64,000 nt of DNA from positions 62,001-126,000 of the forward strand of contig JAUKVZ010000004.1 in assembly GCA_032355985.1 (NCBI GenBank), read 5' to 3'. The notes beneath the pieces were generated by a model. That model saw nothing but the letters and a program-made list of their open reading frames with translations. It did no database searches and had not been told where the DNA came from. Below, in pieces: positions 16,340 through 24,609 of the stretch (its first letter is position 1; every line of letters begins with the position of its first letter). A program made the translations under genes and the position numbers. This DNA comes from Sarcodiotheca gaudichaudii (lineage: Eukaryota; Rhodophyta; Florideophyceae; Gigartinales; Solieriaceae).

Positions 16340-18412
16340 ATGCTGATCAGTCTGGAATGGATCAACTCGCTGCTTTCGCCGGGCAATGTGACGCCCGAGG
16401 AGTTCGACCGCGTCATGACGAGCGCCGGCTTTCCCATCGAGGGAAGCGAGCCCGTCGGCGATGGCGACACGCAGTTCGATGTCGAGGTGACGTCGAATCG
16501 AGGTGACTGCCTCTCCCATGTGGGCGTGGCCCGGGAGATCTGTGCGGCCACGCAGCGCGAACTCGTCCGCCCCGAAGCCCCGGCGAACCTGATCGACGAA
16601 AAGTCACCGGGAGCGGCAGGGGAGCAGTCCGGCGTCGACAACCGCACGCCCGATGTCTGCCCGCGATTCACCGCACGCCTGATCAAGGGCGTCAAAGTCG
16701 GCCCCAGCCCCGCATGGCTGGTCAATCGCCTGGAAGCCGTCGGCCAGCGATCCATCAACAACATCGTCGATGCGTCGAACTACGTGCTGATGGAGCTCGG
16801 CAATCCGTCGCACACCTTCGATCTCGACACACTCGCCGAGCGCCGCATCGTCGTCCGCTATGCGAGTGAGGGCGAATCCCTGATCACGCTCGATGAGCAG
16901 AAGTGCAAGCTGAAGAAGACGGATCTCGTCGTCGCCGATGCGCAGAAGCCCGTCTCGCTCGCCGGCGTTATCGGCGGGCTGGAGACGAGCGTCACCAGCA
17001 AGACTCAGAACGTCCTGCTGGAACTGGCGACGTGGGATCCGGTGACCATTCGCACGGCCGCACGCCGCCTGCGCATCACCACGGACGCCTGCCATCGCTT
17101 CGAACGTATTGTCGATCCTCTGAGTATCGACTTCGCGGCGGCGCGCCTGACGGCGCTGATTGTCGAACTCGCCGGCGGCGAGATCGTGGTTGGCTTCATT
17201 GACGAGGGCGCCGATCCGATGGCGCCCGAACAGATCGAGCTTCGCGCACAGCGCGTTCGCGACATCATCGGCGTCAACATCCGCTCTGAAATGATGGTCG
17301 ATCTTCTGCGAGGCCTTGAAATCCCGGCTGAACTGGATGCGGATCTGGATGTGATCCGCTGCGTGCGCCCGGCGCATCGGCCTGATCTGCGAAGAGAAAT
17401 CGATCTCATCGAAGAGGTCGCCCGCGCCAATGGCTATGACGAGATTCCCATCGATGACAAGGTGAGTCTGGAGATCGCCCATCCCCAGGAGACCGAACTG
17501 GCCGAGCGCGAGCTTGGCGCGGCGCTCGCCGGCATGGGCTTCTTCGAGACGATCACCTTCAGCTTCGTGACGAAAGAAGAGGGCGAGGCATTCCTGCCGG
17601 AAGGACGCCGCCTGCTCAGCGTGGATGAAGAACGCCGCAAGGGCGCGCCATTCCTGCGGCCCAGCGTCTGGCCCAGCCTGATGCACTGCCGTCGCGTCAA
17701 TCAGGACGCCGGCGCCCGCGTCGAATCCGGCGTGCGCCTCTTCGAGTTCGGCTCCGGCTACGCGGAGATGGATGACTCCGCGCATCAGAGCGACGAGCAG
17801 CGCACGCTCTCCATGCTCATGGATGCGCCGGATGTGCAGCAGTCCCTGCGTCAGATGCGCGGCGTCATCGAAACATGCGCCCGCAGACTCGGCGGCGATC
17901 ACGTCGATATCCGCGTCGAGCCGGCGAAGCCGCGCAGCGGCGCCGAGGATGCCGACGCCTCCGCCAGCGTCCTGCTCGAAGGCAAGCCGGTCGGCGTGAT
18001 GTCGCTGGTCAATAAGAAGACGCTCGATCGCTTCGGTCTCGATGAGCCCGTCGTGGTCGGCGAGATTGCGCTCGATGCTCTGCTGGCGCTCTACCCGCCC
18101 CGCACCAATGTCGAGCCGCTGCCGGCCTTCCCTTCGATCGAGCGCGATCTGTCGCTCGTCGTCGACGAGCAGACGCCCTGGTCGACCATTGCCTCCATCG
18201 TCGAAGCCGGGAAGCTCGACAAGCTCGTCGGCACGCTCTTCGTGGGGACGTATCGCGGCAAGCAGGTCGGCAAGGGGAAGAAGTCCGTCACGCTTCGCCT
18301 GCGATTCCAGGATCCCGATCGCACGCTTCGCCATGAGGAAGTCGATCCGCAGATCGAGACCCTCGTCGCCGCCCTCAAGAAGGACGCCGGCGCGGAGATT
18401 CGTGGCGCCTGA
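16340..18412 (+). CDS. pheT: Phenylalanyl-tRNA synthetase beta subunit, short form without the B2 tRNA-binding domain
   Basis: Beta chain of the alpha2-beta2 enzyme that charges tRNA-Phe. The 690 residues begin MLISLEWINSLLSPGNVTPE. The B1 strand EGSEPVGDGDTQFDVEV runs directly into TSNRGDCLSHVGVAREI, without the ~110-residue EMAP-II-like B2 domain that in E. coli sits between these blocks. B3/B4 (SINNIVDASNYVLMELGNPS), B5 (PAHRPDLRREIDLIEEVAR), the catalytic-like core (PFLRPSVWPSLMHCRR, GVRLFEFG) and the C-terminal anticodon-binding B8 domain (FPSIERDLSLVVDE) are all there. The frame is open upstream to 16076, but only the ATG at 16340 matches the family. pheS is not in the window. Confidence 0.95.
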   Translation: MLISLEWINSLLSPGNVTPEEFDRVMTSAGFPIEGSEPVGDGDTQFDVEVTSNRGDCLSHVGVAREICAATQRELVRPEAPANLIDEKSPGAAGEQSGVDNRTPDVCPRFTARLIKGVKVGPSPAWLVNRLEAVGQRSINNIVDASNYVLMELGNPSHTFDLDTLAERRIVVRYASEGESLITLDEQKCKLKKTDLVVADAQKPVSLAGVIGGLETSVTSKTQNVLLELATWDPVTIRTAARRLRITTDACHRFERIVDPLSIDFAAARLTALIVELAGGEIVVGFIDEGADPMAPEQIELRAQRVRDIIGVNIRSEMMVDLLRGLEIPAELDADLDVIRCVRPAHRPDLRREIDLIEEVARANGYDEIPIDDKVSLEIAHPQETELAERELGAALAGMGFFETITFSFVTKEEGEAFLPEGRRLLSVDEERRKGAPFLRPSVWPSLMHCRRVNQDAGARVESGVRLFEFGSGYAEMDDSAHQSDEQRTLSMLMDAPDVQQSLRQMRGVIETCARRLGGDHVDIRVEPAKPRSGAEDADASASVLLEGKPVGVMSLVNKKTLDRFGLDEPVVVGEIALDALLALYPPRTNVEPLPAFPSIERDLSLVVDEQTPWSTIASIVEAGKLDKLVGTLFVGTYRGKQVGKGKKSVTLRLRFQDPDRTLRHEEVDPQIETLVAALKKDAGAEIRGA

Positions 18413-18431
18413 TCAATCCGCTTGCCGCCAG

Positions 18432-18460
18432 TTGACACACAGATCGAACCTCAATATCGT
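18432..18460 (+). promoter_or_regulatory. Sigma-70-type promoter of the heme oxygenase unit
   Basis: A perfect -35 TTGACA (18432-18437) is separated by 17 nt from TATCGT (18455-18460), a four-of-six match to the -10 consensus. Transcription would start near 18467, just at the edge of the palindrome at 18470-18484. This is the best canonical promoter in the window. Confidence 0.7.
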
Positions 18461-18469
18461 TCCCACAAC

Positions 18470-18484
18470 TGAGACTCAGTCTCA
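18470..18484. promoter_or_regulatory. Fur-box-like 7-1-7 palindrome
   Basis: TGAGACT-C-AGTCTCA is a perfect 15-bp inverted repeat. The Fur 7-1-7 consensus is TGATAAT-N-ATTATCA, with TGAGAAT-N-ATTCTCA in many bacteria; this site differs from the latter by one symmetric base pair per half. Lying over the predicted transcription start, upstream of heme oxygenase, it fits an iron-responsive repressor site. The regulator identity is inferred. Confidence 0.55.
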
Positions 18485-18506
18485 ATAAGCAAGGAATGGT
18501 GGACCG

Positions 18507-18635
18507 GTGCAGAAAGCGACGACCTGGACAAAACGACTCGGAGTGGCCGCGTTTCTCTTCTTCCTCGTGAAGGGGCTACTCTGGCTTGCTGTCCCCGCCG
18601 CCCTCATCGGCTGGAGAGCCATGGCGGGGGAATGA
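18507..18635 (+). CDS. Small membrane protein, 42 residues, upstream of heme oxygenase
   Basis: A GTG-initiated frame (AAGGA 11 nt upstream, GGTGGA closer) encodes 42 residues: a basic start MQKATTWTKRLG, one long hydrophobic segment (VAAFLFFLVKGLLWLAVPAA) and a short polar tail. It starts 22 nt after the Fur-like palindrome and ends 49 nt before the heme oxygenase ATG, so both are probably on one mRNA. The composition is that of a real single-pass microprotein. I recognise no named family; it may assist heme or iron handling at the membrane, which is inference from context. Confidence 0.6.
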   Translation: MQKATTWTKRLGVAAFLFFLVKGLLWLAVPAALIGWRAMAGE

Positions 18636-18684
18636 TCGTCCTGCCGGGCTTCCCGGGTTTTGCTCGAAACGAGGTTTGATCGAG

Positions 18685-19332
18685 ATGGCTTCAGAAGATC
18701 GTTGCCCGGCGATGGCCGCGCTCCGGGATGAGACGCGCGAAGAGCACAACAGCGCAGAGCATCACGCTTTCCAGCGCGCTCTCTTCAAGGGAGAGATCGA
18801 GCAGGCGGAGTACGCGCGCTTCCTCGGCCAGATGTTGATCGTCCACGAAGCCCTCGAAAAGGCGATCGACGCCAACAAGGCGGGCCACGAAGCCTTCAGC
18901 AAGGTCGTGCACGATCATCAGCATCAGAGCCCCTACGCCCGCGAGGATCTCACTTTCCTGGGCGTTGATCCAGCGACCATCGATCCGGGTCCCGGCGCGA
19001 AGAAGGCCGTCGAAGCCATCGAAAAGACCTCCAAAGAGGGCGATGTCATCACGCTGCTGGGCATGCACTACGTCCTGGAAGGCTCCAACAACGGCTCGAA
19101 GTACATCGCGATGAATGTCGCCAAGCGCTTCGGCTGGAAGCCGGGCAGCCCCGGGCTGCGCTATCTCGATCCCTACGGCGACAAGCAGCAGGCGCACTGG
19201 CAGGCTTTCAAGGATGACATGGCGACCGTCGAGTTCTCCGAGGCGGACATCGCCAGACTCGTCGAAGCCGCCAAGCGGATGTACACCATCGTCAGCGACG
19301 TCTCGGACGATCTGCAGAAGCAGCCCGCCTGA
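18685..19332 (+). CDS. Biliverdin-producing heme oxygenase family protein
   Basis: Opens the heme ring to release iron, CO and a bile pigment. The 215-residue all-helical protein shows the proximal helix LRDETREEHNSAEHHAFQRA with a candidate heme-ligand histidine, ARFLGQMLIVHEALE, and the distal helix GMHYVLEGSNNGSKYIA, equivalent to the YVLEGSTLGG region of bacterial heme oxygenases. The ATG at 18685 has GAGG 10 nt upstream. With the upstream microprotein it sits behind a strong promoter carrying a Fur-like site, consistent with use of heme as an iron source under iron limitation. No TonB receptor is in the window. Confidence 0.85.
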   Translation: MASEDRCPAMAALRDETREEHNSAEHHAFQRALFKGEIEQAEYARFLGQMLIVHEALEKAIDANKAGHEAFSKVVHDHQHQSPYAREDLTFLGVDPATIDPGPGAKKAVEAIEKTSKEGDVITLLGMHYVLEGSNNGSKYIAMNVAKRFGWKPGSPGLRYLDPYGDKQQAHWQAFKDDMATVEFSEADIARLVEAAKRMYTIVSDVSDDLQKQPA

Positions 19333-19444
19333 GGCGGAATCGCCCGTTGCATCGATATATCAGCGTTCCTGAGCCCCCGGCAGACACCTTGTCAGGCCTG
19401 CTAGGATGGTGACGCTGTGCACACAGCCATCACGGAGGCATGAA

Positions 19445-20368
19445 ATGACCCAGGCGGCGTCGTCTGAGAAGCAATCAACCGGAGGCGCGAGGAGCGAAGA
19501 ACTTCTCATCTGGCTCAACGGCAAGCTCGTTCCCAAGTCCGAGGCCAACGTCAACGTCTACGACCACGGGCTTCTCTATGGCGATGGCGTCTTCGAGGGC
19601 ATCCGCCTCTACAACGGGCGCATCTTCAAGTGCGCCAGCCACATCCGCCGCCTCTTCAACTCGGCCGAGCGGATCCGGCTCGACATCAAGATGACCCCCG
19701 AGGACATGGACCGGCTCATGCGGGAGACCATCGAGGCCAACGGCCTGACCGATGGATACATCCGCCTGGTCGTCACCCGCGGCGTCGGCACGCTGGGTCT
19801 GCATCCCTTCCGCTGCCCGCAGCCCGGCGTCATCTGCATCGCCGACTCCATCCAGCTCTATCCCCCGGAGATGTATGAGAACGGCATGGCAGTTGTGGTC
19901 GCTAAGCGGCCACGCATCCCAGTGGACTGCCTCGACCCGCGCATCAAGAGCCTCAACTACCTCAACAACATCCTCGCCAAGATTGAGGCGATCGACGCCG
20001 GTGTGCTCGAAGCGATCATGCTCAACACCGAGGGGTACGTGGGCGAGTGCACGGGCGACAACATCTTCGTCGTCAAGAATGGCTCGATCTCGACGCCGCC
20101 GCTGGAAGCGGGCATCCTCGAAGGCGTCACGCGCCAGTTCGTCATCGATCTGTGCAACGAGCTCGGCGTTCCGCTGAAGGAGCGGCTCTTCCGGATCGAG
20201 GATGTGCTGGATGCCGATGAAGTCTTCCTGACCGGCACGGCCGCGGAGATCATCGCCGTCTGCAAGGTCGACGATCACACAGTCGGCCAGGGCTCGGAAG
20301 GACCGATCACGCGCAAGCTGCGTGAACGCTTCGGTGAAGTCGTCGCCGAGAACGCGCCTGAGGATTGA
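19445..20368 (+). CDS. ilvE: Branched-chain amino acid aminotransferase (class IV)
   Basis: PLP enzyme for the last step of leucine, isoleucine and valine synthesis (and the first step of breakdown). The 307 residues show the class IV pattern: VYDHGLLYGDGVFEGIRLYN, GYIRLVVTRGVGTLGL, the PLP lysine in RIKSLNYLNNILAK (about residue 168), GYVGECTGDNIFVV and DEVFLTGTAAEIIAV. The length and these blocks favour IlvE over D-amino acid transaminase or PabC, though family boundaries are soft. GGAGG at 19434-19438 fixes the ATG at 19445. Convergent with proB, 13 nt apart. Confidence 0.88.
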   Translation: MTQAASSEKQSTGGARSEELLIWLNGKLVPKSEANVNVYDHGLLYGDGVFEGIRLYNGRIFKCASHIRRLFNSAERIRLDIKMTPEDMDRLMRETIEANGLTDGYIRLVVTRGVGTLGLHPFRCPQPGVICIADSIQLYPPEMYENGMAVVVAKRPRIPVDCLDPRIKSLNYLNNILAKIEAIDAGVLEAIMLNTEGYVGECTGDNIFVVKNGSISTPPLEAGILEGVTRQFVIDLCNELGVPLKERLFRIEDVLDADEVFLTGTAAEIIAVCKVDDHTVGQGSEGPITRKLRERFGEVVAENAPED

Positions 20369-20381
20369 TCGCGCCGCGGCG

Positions 20382-21512
20382 TCAGGCCAGCGCCAGATTG
20401 TCTCGATGCACAAGCTCTTCGTACTCAACCGCGCCCAGCGTGCGCTGCACATCCGCCGTGCGCATACCGGCGATGCGTCGTGCCTGATCATCTGAGTAGT
20501 TCGTCAGCCCGCGCGCGATCTCGGCGCCGCTTTCATCTGCGATCGAAATGACATCCCCGGCCTGAAACGATCCTTCAACCGAGCGAACACCAACAGGCAG
20601 CAGGCTGGAGCCTTTCTCCCGCAGCGCCCTGGCCGCGCCGGCGTCGATCATGATCGAACCCTTCGGGCGATGAAAGAAGGCGATCCATCGTTTGCGCCCC
20701 GCCACGCGCGATGATGTCGTCTCAAAGAGCGTGCCCATCGGCTCGCCGGCAAGAAGTCGCACCAGCGCATCAGGCTGGGCGCCATCAGCGATGATCATGC
20801 GTTCACCGGCGCGCAGCATGATCTCCGCCGCATCAAGCTTGGTGCGCATGCCTCCGACGGCGACATCCGATCCAGCGCCGGCCGCCAGCGCGCGCACATC
20901 ATCTGTGATCTCGTTGACCACTGGAATAAGACTTCCACCTCGCTGCGGCGGCGCATCGAGCAGGCCTTCCACGGTCGTCAGAACGATCAGCAGATCCGCC
21001 TGCGCCAGTGTCGCCGCCAGGGCGGACAACTGGTCGTTATCGCCGAAACGAATCTCATCCACGGCGACGGCGTCGTTCTCATTCACGATCGGGACGGCCC
21101 CGACCTCCAGCAGTCGATGCAGCGTGTTGCGCGCGTTGAGATGGCGCTCTCGATGGCGCATGTCGTCATGGGTAAGCAGCACCTGCCCGATCGACACGCC
21201 GCGCTCGGCGAAAAGATCGCGATACAGCTCGATGAGTCTTGCCTGCCCGAGCGCGGCCGCGGCCTGCAGGCTGGGCAGATCAGTCGGGCGGCGCTTGAGC
21301 TTCAGATCCGGCAGGCCCGCAGCAATCGCGCCGGAGGAGACGAGCACGATCTCCCGGCCATCGGCTCGTGCGCCGGCGATCTGATCAACCAGCGCCCCGA
21401 TGCGCGCTTCATCCAGCAGATTGGCGTCGTCGACGAGCAGGCGACTGCCGACTTTGACGACGATCCGCCTGACATCGCGCATCCAGGTTCGAGTTGGCGC
21501 CTGTTCGTTCAC
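20382..21512 (-). CDS. proB: Glutamate 5-kinase
   Basis: First step of proline synthesis: ATP-dependent phosphorylation of glutamate. From a GTG at 21512 with a GAAGGTGG Shine-Dalgarno, 376 residues. The amino-acid kinase domain has VVKVGSRLL, VLVSSGAIAAGL, LNARNTLHRLLEVGAVPIVN, ENDAVAV and FGDNDQLSALAA. A C-terminal PUA domain follows (GSIMIDAGAARALREKGSSL onward). The frame is open to 21656 and an ATG lies at 21482; the GTG is better supported. It is divergent from proA with only 49 nt between the starts, instead of the usual proBA operon. Confidence 0.95.
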   Translation of the reverse strand: MNEQAPTRTWMRDVRRIVVKVGSRLLVDDANLLDEARIGALVDQIAGARADGREIVLVSSGAIAAGLPDLKLKRRPTDLPSLQAAAALGQARLIELYRDLFAERGVSIGQVLLTHDDMRHRERHLNARNTLHRLLEVGAVPIVNENDAVAVDEIRFGDNDQLSALAATLAQADLLIVLTTVEGLLDAPPQRGGSLIPVVNEITDDVRALAAGAGSDVAVGGMRTKLDAAEIMLRAGERMIIADGAQPDALVRLLAGEPMGTLFETTSSRVAGRKRWIAFFHRPKGSIMIDAGAARALREKGSSLLPVGVRSVEGSFQAGDVISIADESGAEIARGLTNYSDDQARRIAGMRTADVQRTLGAVEYEELVHRDNLALA

Positions 21513-21536
21513 GAAACCCACCTTCGGCGGACAATC

Positions 21537-21542
21537 TACACT
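21537..21542 (+). promoter_or_regulatory. -10-like hexamer TACACT before proA
   Basis: TACACT lies 19 nt before the proA GTG, which would start transcription just upstream of the AGGAG Shine-Dalgarno at 21551-21555. Confidence 0.35.
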
Positions 21543-21561
21543 TTGGCGCGAGGAGCCGATC

Positions 21562-22818
21562 GTGAGCCAGCCCACCGACATGCGAAGCGTCGCCGAAGCA
21601 GCCAAGGCCGCTTCGCGCGCCTGCGCGCGTCTCGACGCCGAAGATCGCCAGCGCATCCTGCTGGAGATGGCGGGCGCCGTCGATCAGGCGATGGACACGA
21701 TCCTCGCCGCCAATGAGCATGATCTGGACGCGGCGCGCAAGGCAGGGCTGAGCGGCGCCATGCTCGATCGGCTGACGCTCAACGCCGAACGGATCGACGC
21801 CATGGCTCAGGGTCTGCGCGATGTCGCATCGCTGCCCGATGCGATCGGCGCCGAACTCGATCGCATCGAGCGGCCCAACGGGCTGGTGATCTCAAAGGTG
21901 CGGGCGCCGCTGGGCGTCGTGCTGATGGTGTACGAGTCAAGACCGAATGTGACGGCGGACGCCGCAGGCATCTGCCTGAAGGCGGGCAGCGCCGTCATTC
22001 TCAAGGGCGGCTCCGAGGCGCTTCATTCAAATAGCGCCATCGCCGACGCGCTGATCAAGGGAGGCGAAGGCGCAGGCATGCCGACCAATGCGATTCAGCT
22101 TCTGCGCTCCGGCGGGCGCGACGCCGTGCAGGAGCTGCTGCAGATGGAAGATCTGATTGATCTGATCATCCCGCGCGGGGGCGAGGGCCTTATCCGCGCC
22201 GTCGCCGAGCATGCCCGCGTGCCCGTGCTCAAGCACTACAAAGGTGTCTGCCACGTCTTCCTGGATGAGAGCGCCGATGAAGCGATGGCGCAGGCGATCT
22301 GCATCAACGCCAAATGTCAGCGGCCGGGTGTGTGCAACGCGATGGAGACGCTGCTCGTTCATGCCGCATGCGCCCATCGCCTGCTGCCGGATATCGGCAG
22401 GGCGTTCGCCGAACGCGGCGTCGAGATGCGATGCGACGAGGGCGCCCTTGCCCTGGTCGATGGCGGCGCGCCGGCAAGCGCCTCCGACTGGGGCGAAGAG
22501 TATCTCGATCTGATCTGCGCCATCCGCATCGTCGACTCACTCGATGATGCGATCGAGCACATCAACACCCACGGCTCAGGCCATACGGATGCGATCGTCA
22601 CTGAAGACAACGACAGCGCAGAACGATTCCTGCGCGAAGTCGATTCCGCAACCGTGTATCACAACGCTTCAACGCGATTCACCGATGGCGCCGAGTTCGG
22701 CAAGGGCGCGGAGATCGGCATCAGCACGGACAAGCTTCATGCGCGCGGTCCCTGCGGCGTCGAGGAGCTGACGACATACAAGTACGTCATTCGCGGCCGC
22801 GGGCAGATAAGAGGCTGA
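21562..22818 (+). CDS. proA: Gamma-glutamyl phosphate reductase
   Basis: Second step of proline synthesis: NADPH-dependent reduction of glutamyl-5-phosphate. From the GTG at 21562 (AGGAG 6 nt upstream), 418 residues, the normal length. Blocks seen: RAPLGVVLMVYESRPNVTAD, GSAVILKGGSEALHSN, PRGGEGLIRAVAEHARVPVL, the catalytic cysteine region NAKCQRPGVCNAMETLLVH, and GPCGVEELTTYKYVIRGRGQ at the end. An upstream extension to 21400 is open but antisense to proB and not supported. The partner proB runs the other way. Confidence 0.96.
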   Translation: MSQPTDMRSVAEAAKAASRACARLDAEDRQRILLEMAGAVDQAMDTILAANEHDLDAARKAGLSGAMLDRLTLNAERIDAMAQGLRDVASLPDAIGAELDRIERPNGLVISKVRAPLGVVLMVYESRPNVTADAAGICLKAGSAVILKGGSEALHSNSAIADALIKGGEGAGMPTNAIQLLRSGGRDAVQELLQMEDLIDLIIPRGGEGLIRAVAEHARVPVLKHYKGVCHVFLDESADEAMAQAICINAKCQRPGVCNAMETLLVHAACAHRLLPDIGRAFAERGVEMRCDEGALALVDGGAPASASDWGEEYLDLICAIRIVDSLDDAIEHINTHGSGHTDAIVTEDNDSAERFLREVDSATVYHNASTRFTDGAEFGKGAEIGISTDKLHARGPCGVEELTTYKYVIRGRGQIRG

Positions 22819-23103
22819 GACTGCCTCGAGGGCCTGCAATGGCCTGTCCCGGCGGCTAAATCGAGGGACATCTCACGCGGATTTCCTTGAATTTGCCCGG
22901 GCGTCGTCCCAACAATGCACAACAGCCTGACCAAGACGGCGATGACGCATGGGGCGCACCGGTTGTATCTCTGGTCCTCCCTCAACCGGCAGCGGGCCGT
23001 GTCTCCTCCCCTGGCCTGCGCGCGTCCGCGCATCGTCGTTACCCTCTGATCAACTCAACCCATGCTCACGTCGCGCCATGCGCGTCGATCGGAGTGACTG
23101 CTC

Positions 23104-23664
23104 ATGGCCGAAGATCGTGTTCTTCTTGAGGCGACGTTCGACCCGAAGGTTCGCGCATACTGGCTGCTCTATGGCAGCCTTCTCTGCATCGTCACCATCA
23201 TCGGCATCCCGTTTCTTCCCATCTGGATTCTTGGCGGGCTGTACTTCACCAAGGTGTATCTCAAGCGCATGGCGTGCATTCTGCTGACGCGCAGCGTCAA
23301 GGTTCGCAAGGGCGTCATGACGCGCATCGAAAAGACGATCCCGCTGGAGAAGATCACCGATGTCGGCATGATCGAAGGCCCCATCATGCGCCTCTTCGGC
23401 CTCAAGGCGCTCTCGCTCGAAACGGCCGGCCAGAGCGGCGGACCCGGCGGCGCGCTCGTGCAGCTTGTCGGCATCAATGAGGCGGATGACTTCCGGGATC
23501 GCATCCTCGAACAGCGCGACAAGCTCGCCTCCCGCGAGCAGGACGATGCGGCGCCATCCGGCTCGCCGGCGCATGCGCCGGCCGCAACCGATGCTTCGCG
23601 CGACATCCTCATCGAGATTCGAGACTCCCTGCAGCGCATCGAAGGAAAACTCGGCGACCAGTGA
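23104..23664 (+). CDS. Membrane protein with a bacterial PH domain
   Basis: A 186-residue protein with two hydrophobic segments close together (about 20-45: WLLYGSLLCIVTIIGIPFLP, then WILGGLYFT), followed by a YdbS/bPH2-type domain (LTRSVKVRKGVMTRIEKTIP, LEKITDVGMIEGPIMRLFGL) at about 60-120. The C-terminus is a flexible Ala/Pro-rich linker and a short amphipathic helix (IEIRDSLQRIEGKLG). The exact role of bPH2 proteins is poorly known. GGAG lies upstream of the ATG. It is followed 48 nt later by the pabC-like gene. Confidence 0.85.
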   Translation: MAEDRVLLEATFDPKVRAYWLLYGSLLCIVTIIGIPFLPIWILGGLYFTKVYLKRMACILLTRSVKVRKGVMTRIEKTIPLEKITDVGMIEGPIMRLFGLKALSLETAGQSGGPGGALVQLVGINEADDFRDRILEQRDKLASREQDDAAPSGSPAHAPAATDASRDILIEIRDSLQRIEGKLGDQ

Positions 23665-23699
23665 TCCCGCCCTGGTCGGCGCAGGATGCGCCCGCCCGG

Positions 23700-23705
23700 T
23701 AGGCT
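23700..23705 (+). promoter_or_regulatory. -10-like hexamer TAGGCT before the pabC-like gene
   Basis: TAGGCT ends 7 nt before the ATG at 23713, with no Shine-Dalgarno. Confidence 0.4.
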
Positions 23706-23712
23706 GTGCCGC

Positions 23713-24606
23713 ATGAGTGGAGCTGTCTGGATCAATGGCGAGTTCGTGGAGCGCGATGCGGCGAAGGTCTCCATCTTCGACGCCGGTTTTCAGCATGGCG
23801 TCGGACTCTTCGAAACGATGCTCGCCGTCGGCGGCGAGATCTACAAGGCGCGGGATCACATGGATCGCCTGCGCAACTCGGCCGCGGAACTGGGGCTGAC
23901 CAACTCCCTGCAGATCGATCCGCTGATGCAGGCCGCCGAGCATGTGGCTCGCAAATCCGGCCTGCCGCGAGCGCGCGTGCGCCTGACGCTGACGGGCGGC
24001 GATCTGAACATGCTCGCCTCATCCGGGCACGGCCCAGTCAATCCCACGATCGTCATCGTCGCCAACCCGGCGACCGAGTACCCCGCCGAGATGATGGACA
24101 AGGGCGTCAGCACTGTCATCGCTGACATGCGCCTCAATCCGCTCGATCCGATGCAGGGACACAAGACGCTGAACTACTGGCCACGCCTGCGCTGCCTGCA
24201 GCAAGCCGCGGCCAAGGGCGCCGGCGAGACGATCATGTTCCAGGTCAGCAACCATCTCGGTGGCGGCGCCGTGAGCAACATCTTCCTCGTCAAGGATAGC
24301 GCATTGCTCACGCCCATCGCCCGCGGCGAAGAAGAGCAGGCGGCGCTGCCCAGCCCCGTGCTGCCCGGCGTGACACGCGCAGCGATCATCGGCATGGCGC
24401 AGAAGATGAATGTCGAATGCACAAAGCGCATGCTCTCGATCGACGATCTGCTCAGCGCTGATGAAGTCTTCCTGACGAACTCAAGCTGGGGCGTGTTGCC
24501 GGTCGTGCGCGTGGAGGCGGAGCAGATCGGCGAAGGATCACCCGGCGCTCTGACAAAGAGTCTGTATGAATCCTGGTGCACTTCCGCCGGGCTGGGCGAG
24601 GGCTGA
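23713..24606 (+). CDS. Class IV aminotransferase-fold enzyme, probably aminodeoxychorismate lyase
   Basis: PLP enzyme of 297 residues. Class IV blocks: SIFDAGFQHGVGLFETMLAV near residue 20, the PLP lysine in MQGHKTLNYWPRLR (about 156), LGGGAVSNIFLVKD and ADEVFLTNSSWGVLPV. The NSSWGVLPV ending, in place of TGTAAEI of IlvE, is typical of aminodeoxychorismate lyase (PabC), which makes p-aminobenzoate for folate. A D-amino acid transaminase role cannot be excluded. The downstream GNAT gene starts 3 nt after the stop, so they are likely cotranscribed. Confidence 0.75.
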   Translation: MSGAVWINGEFVERDAAKVSIFDAGFQHGVGLFETMLAVGGEIYKARDHMDRLRNSAAELGLTNSLQIDPLMQAAEHVARKSGLPRARVRLTLTGGDLNMLASSGHGPVNPTIVIVANPATEYPAEMMDKGVSTVIADMRLNPLDPMQGHKTLNYWPRLRCLQQAAAKGAGETIMFQVSNHLGGGAVSNIFLVKDSALLTPIARGEEEQAALPSPVLPGVTRAAIIGMAQKMNVECTKRMLSIDDLLSADEVFLTNSSWGVLPVVRVEAEQIGEGSPGALTKSLYESWCTSAGLGEG

Positions 24607-24609
24607 CGC

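Noticed and set aside
16604-18334. 576-codon open frame on the minus strand opposite pheT
   Set aside because: It is antisense to a full, family-matching pheT. Its His/Arg/Asp/Ala-rich composition is that of a shadow frame in GC-rich DNA.
22819-23103. Gap after proA, with the inverted repeat CCGGTTG/CAACCGG (22959-22989)
   Set aside because: The stem is 7 bp with a 17-nt loop and no T-run; nothing else supports an RNA gene or terminator.
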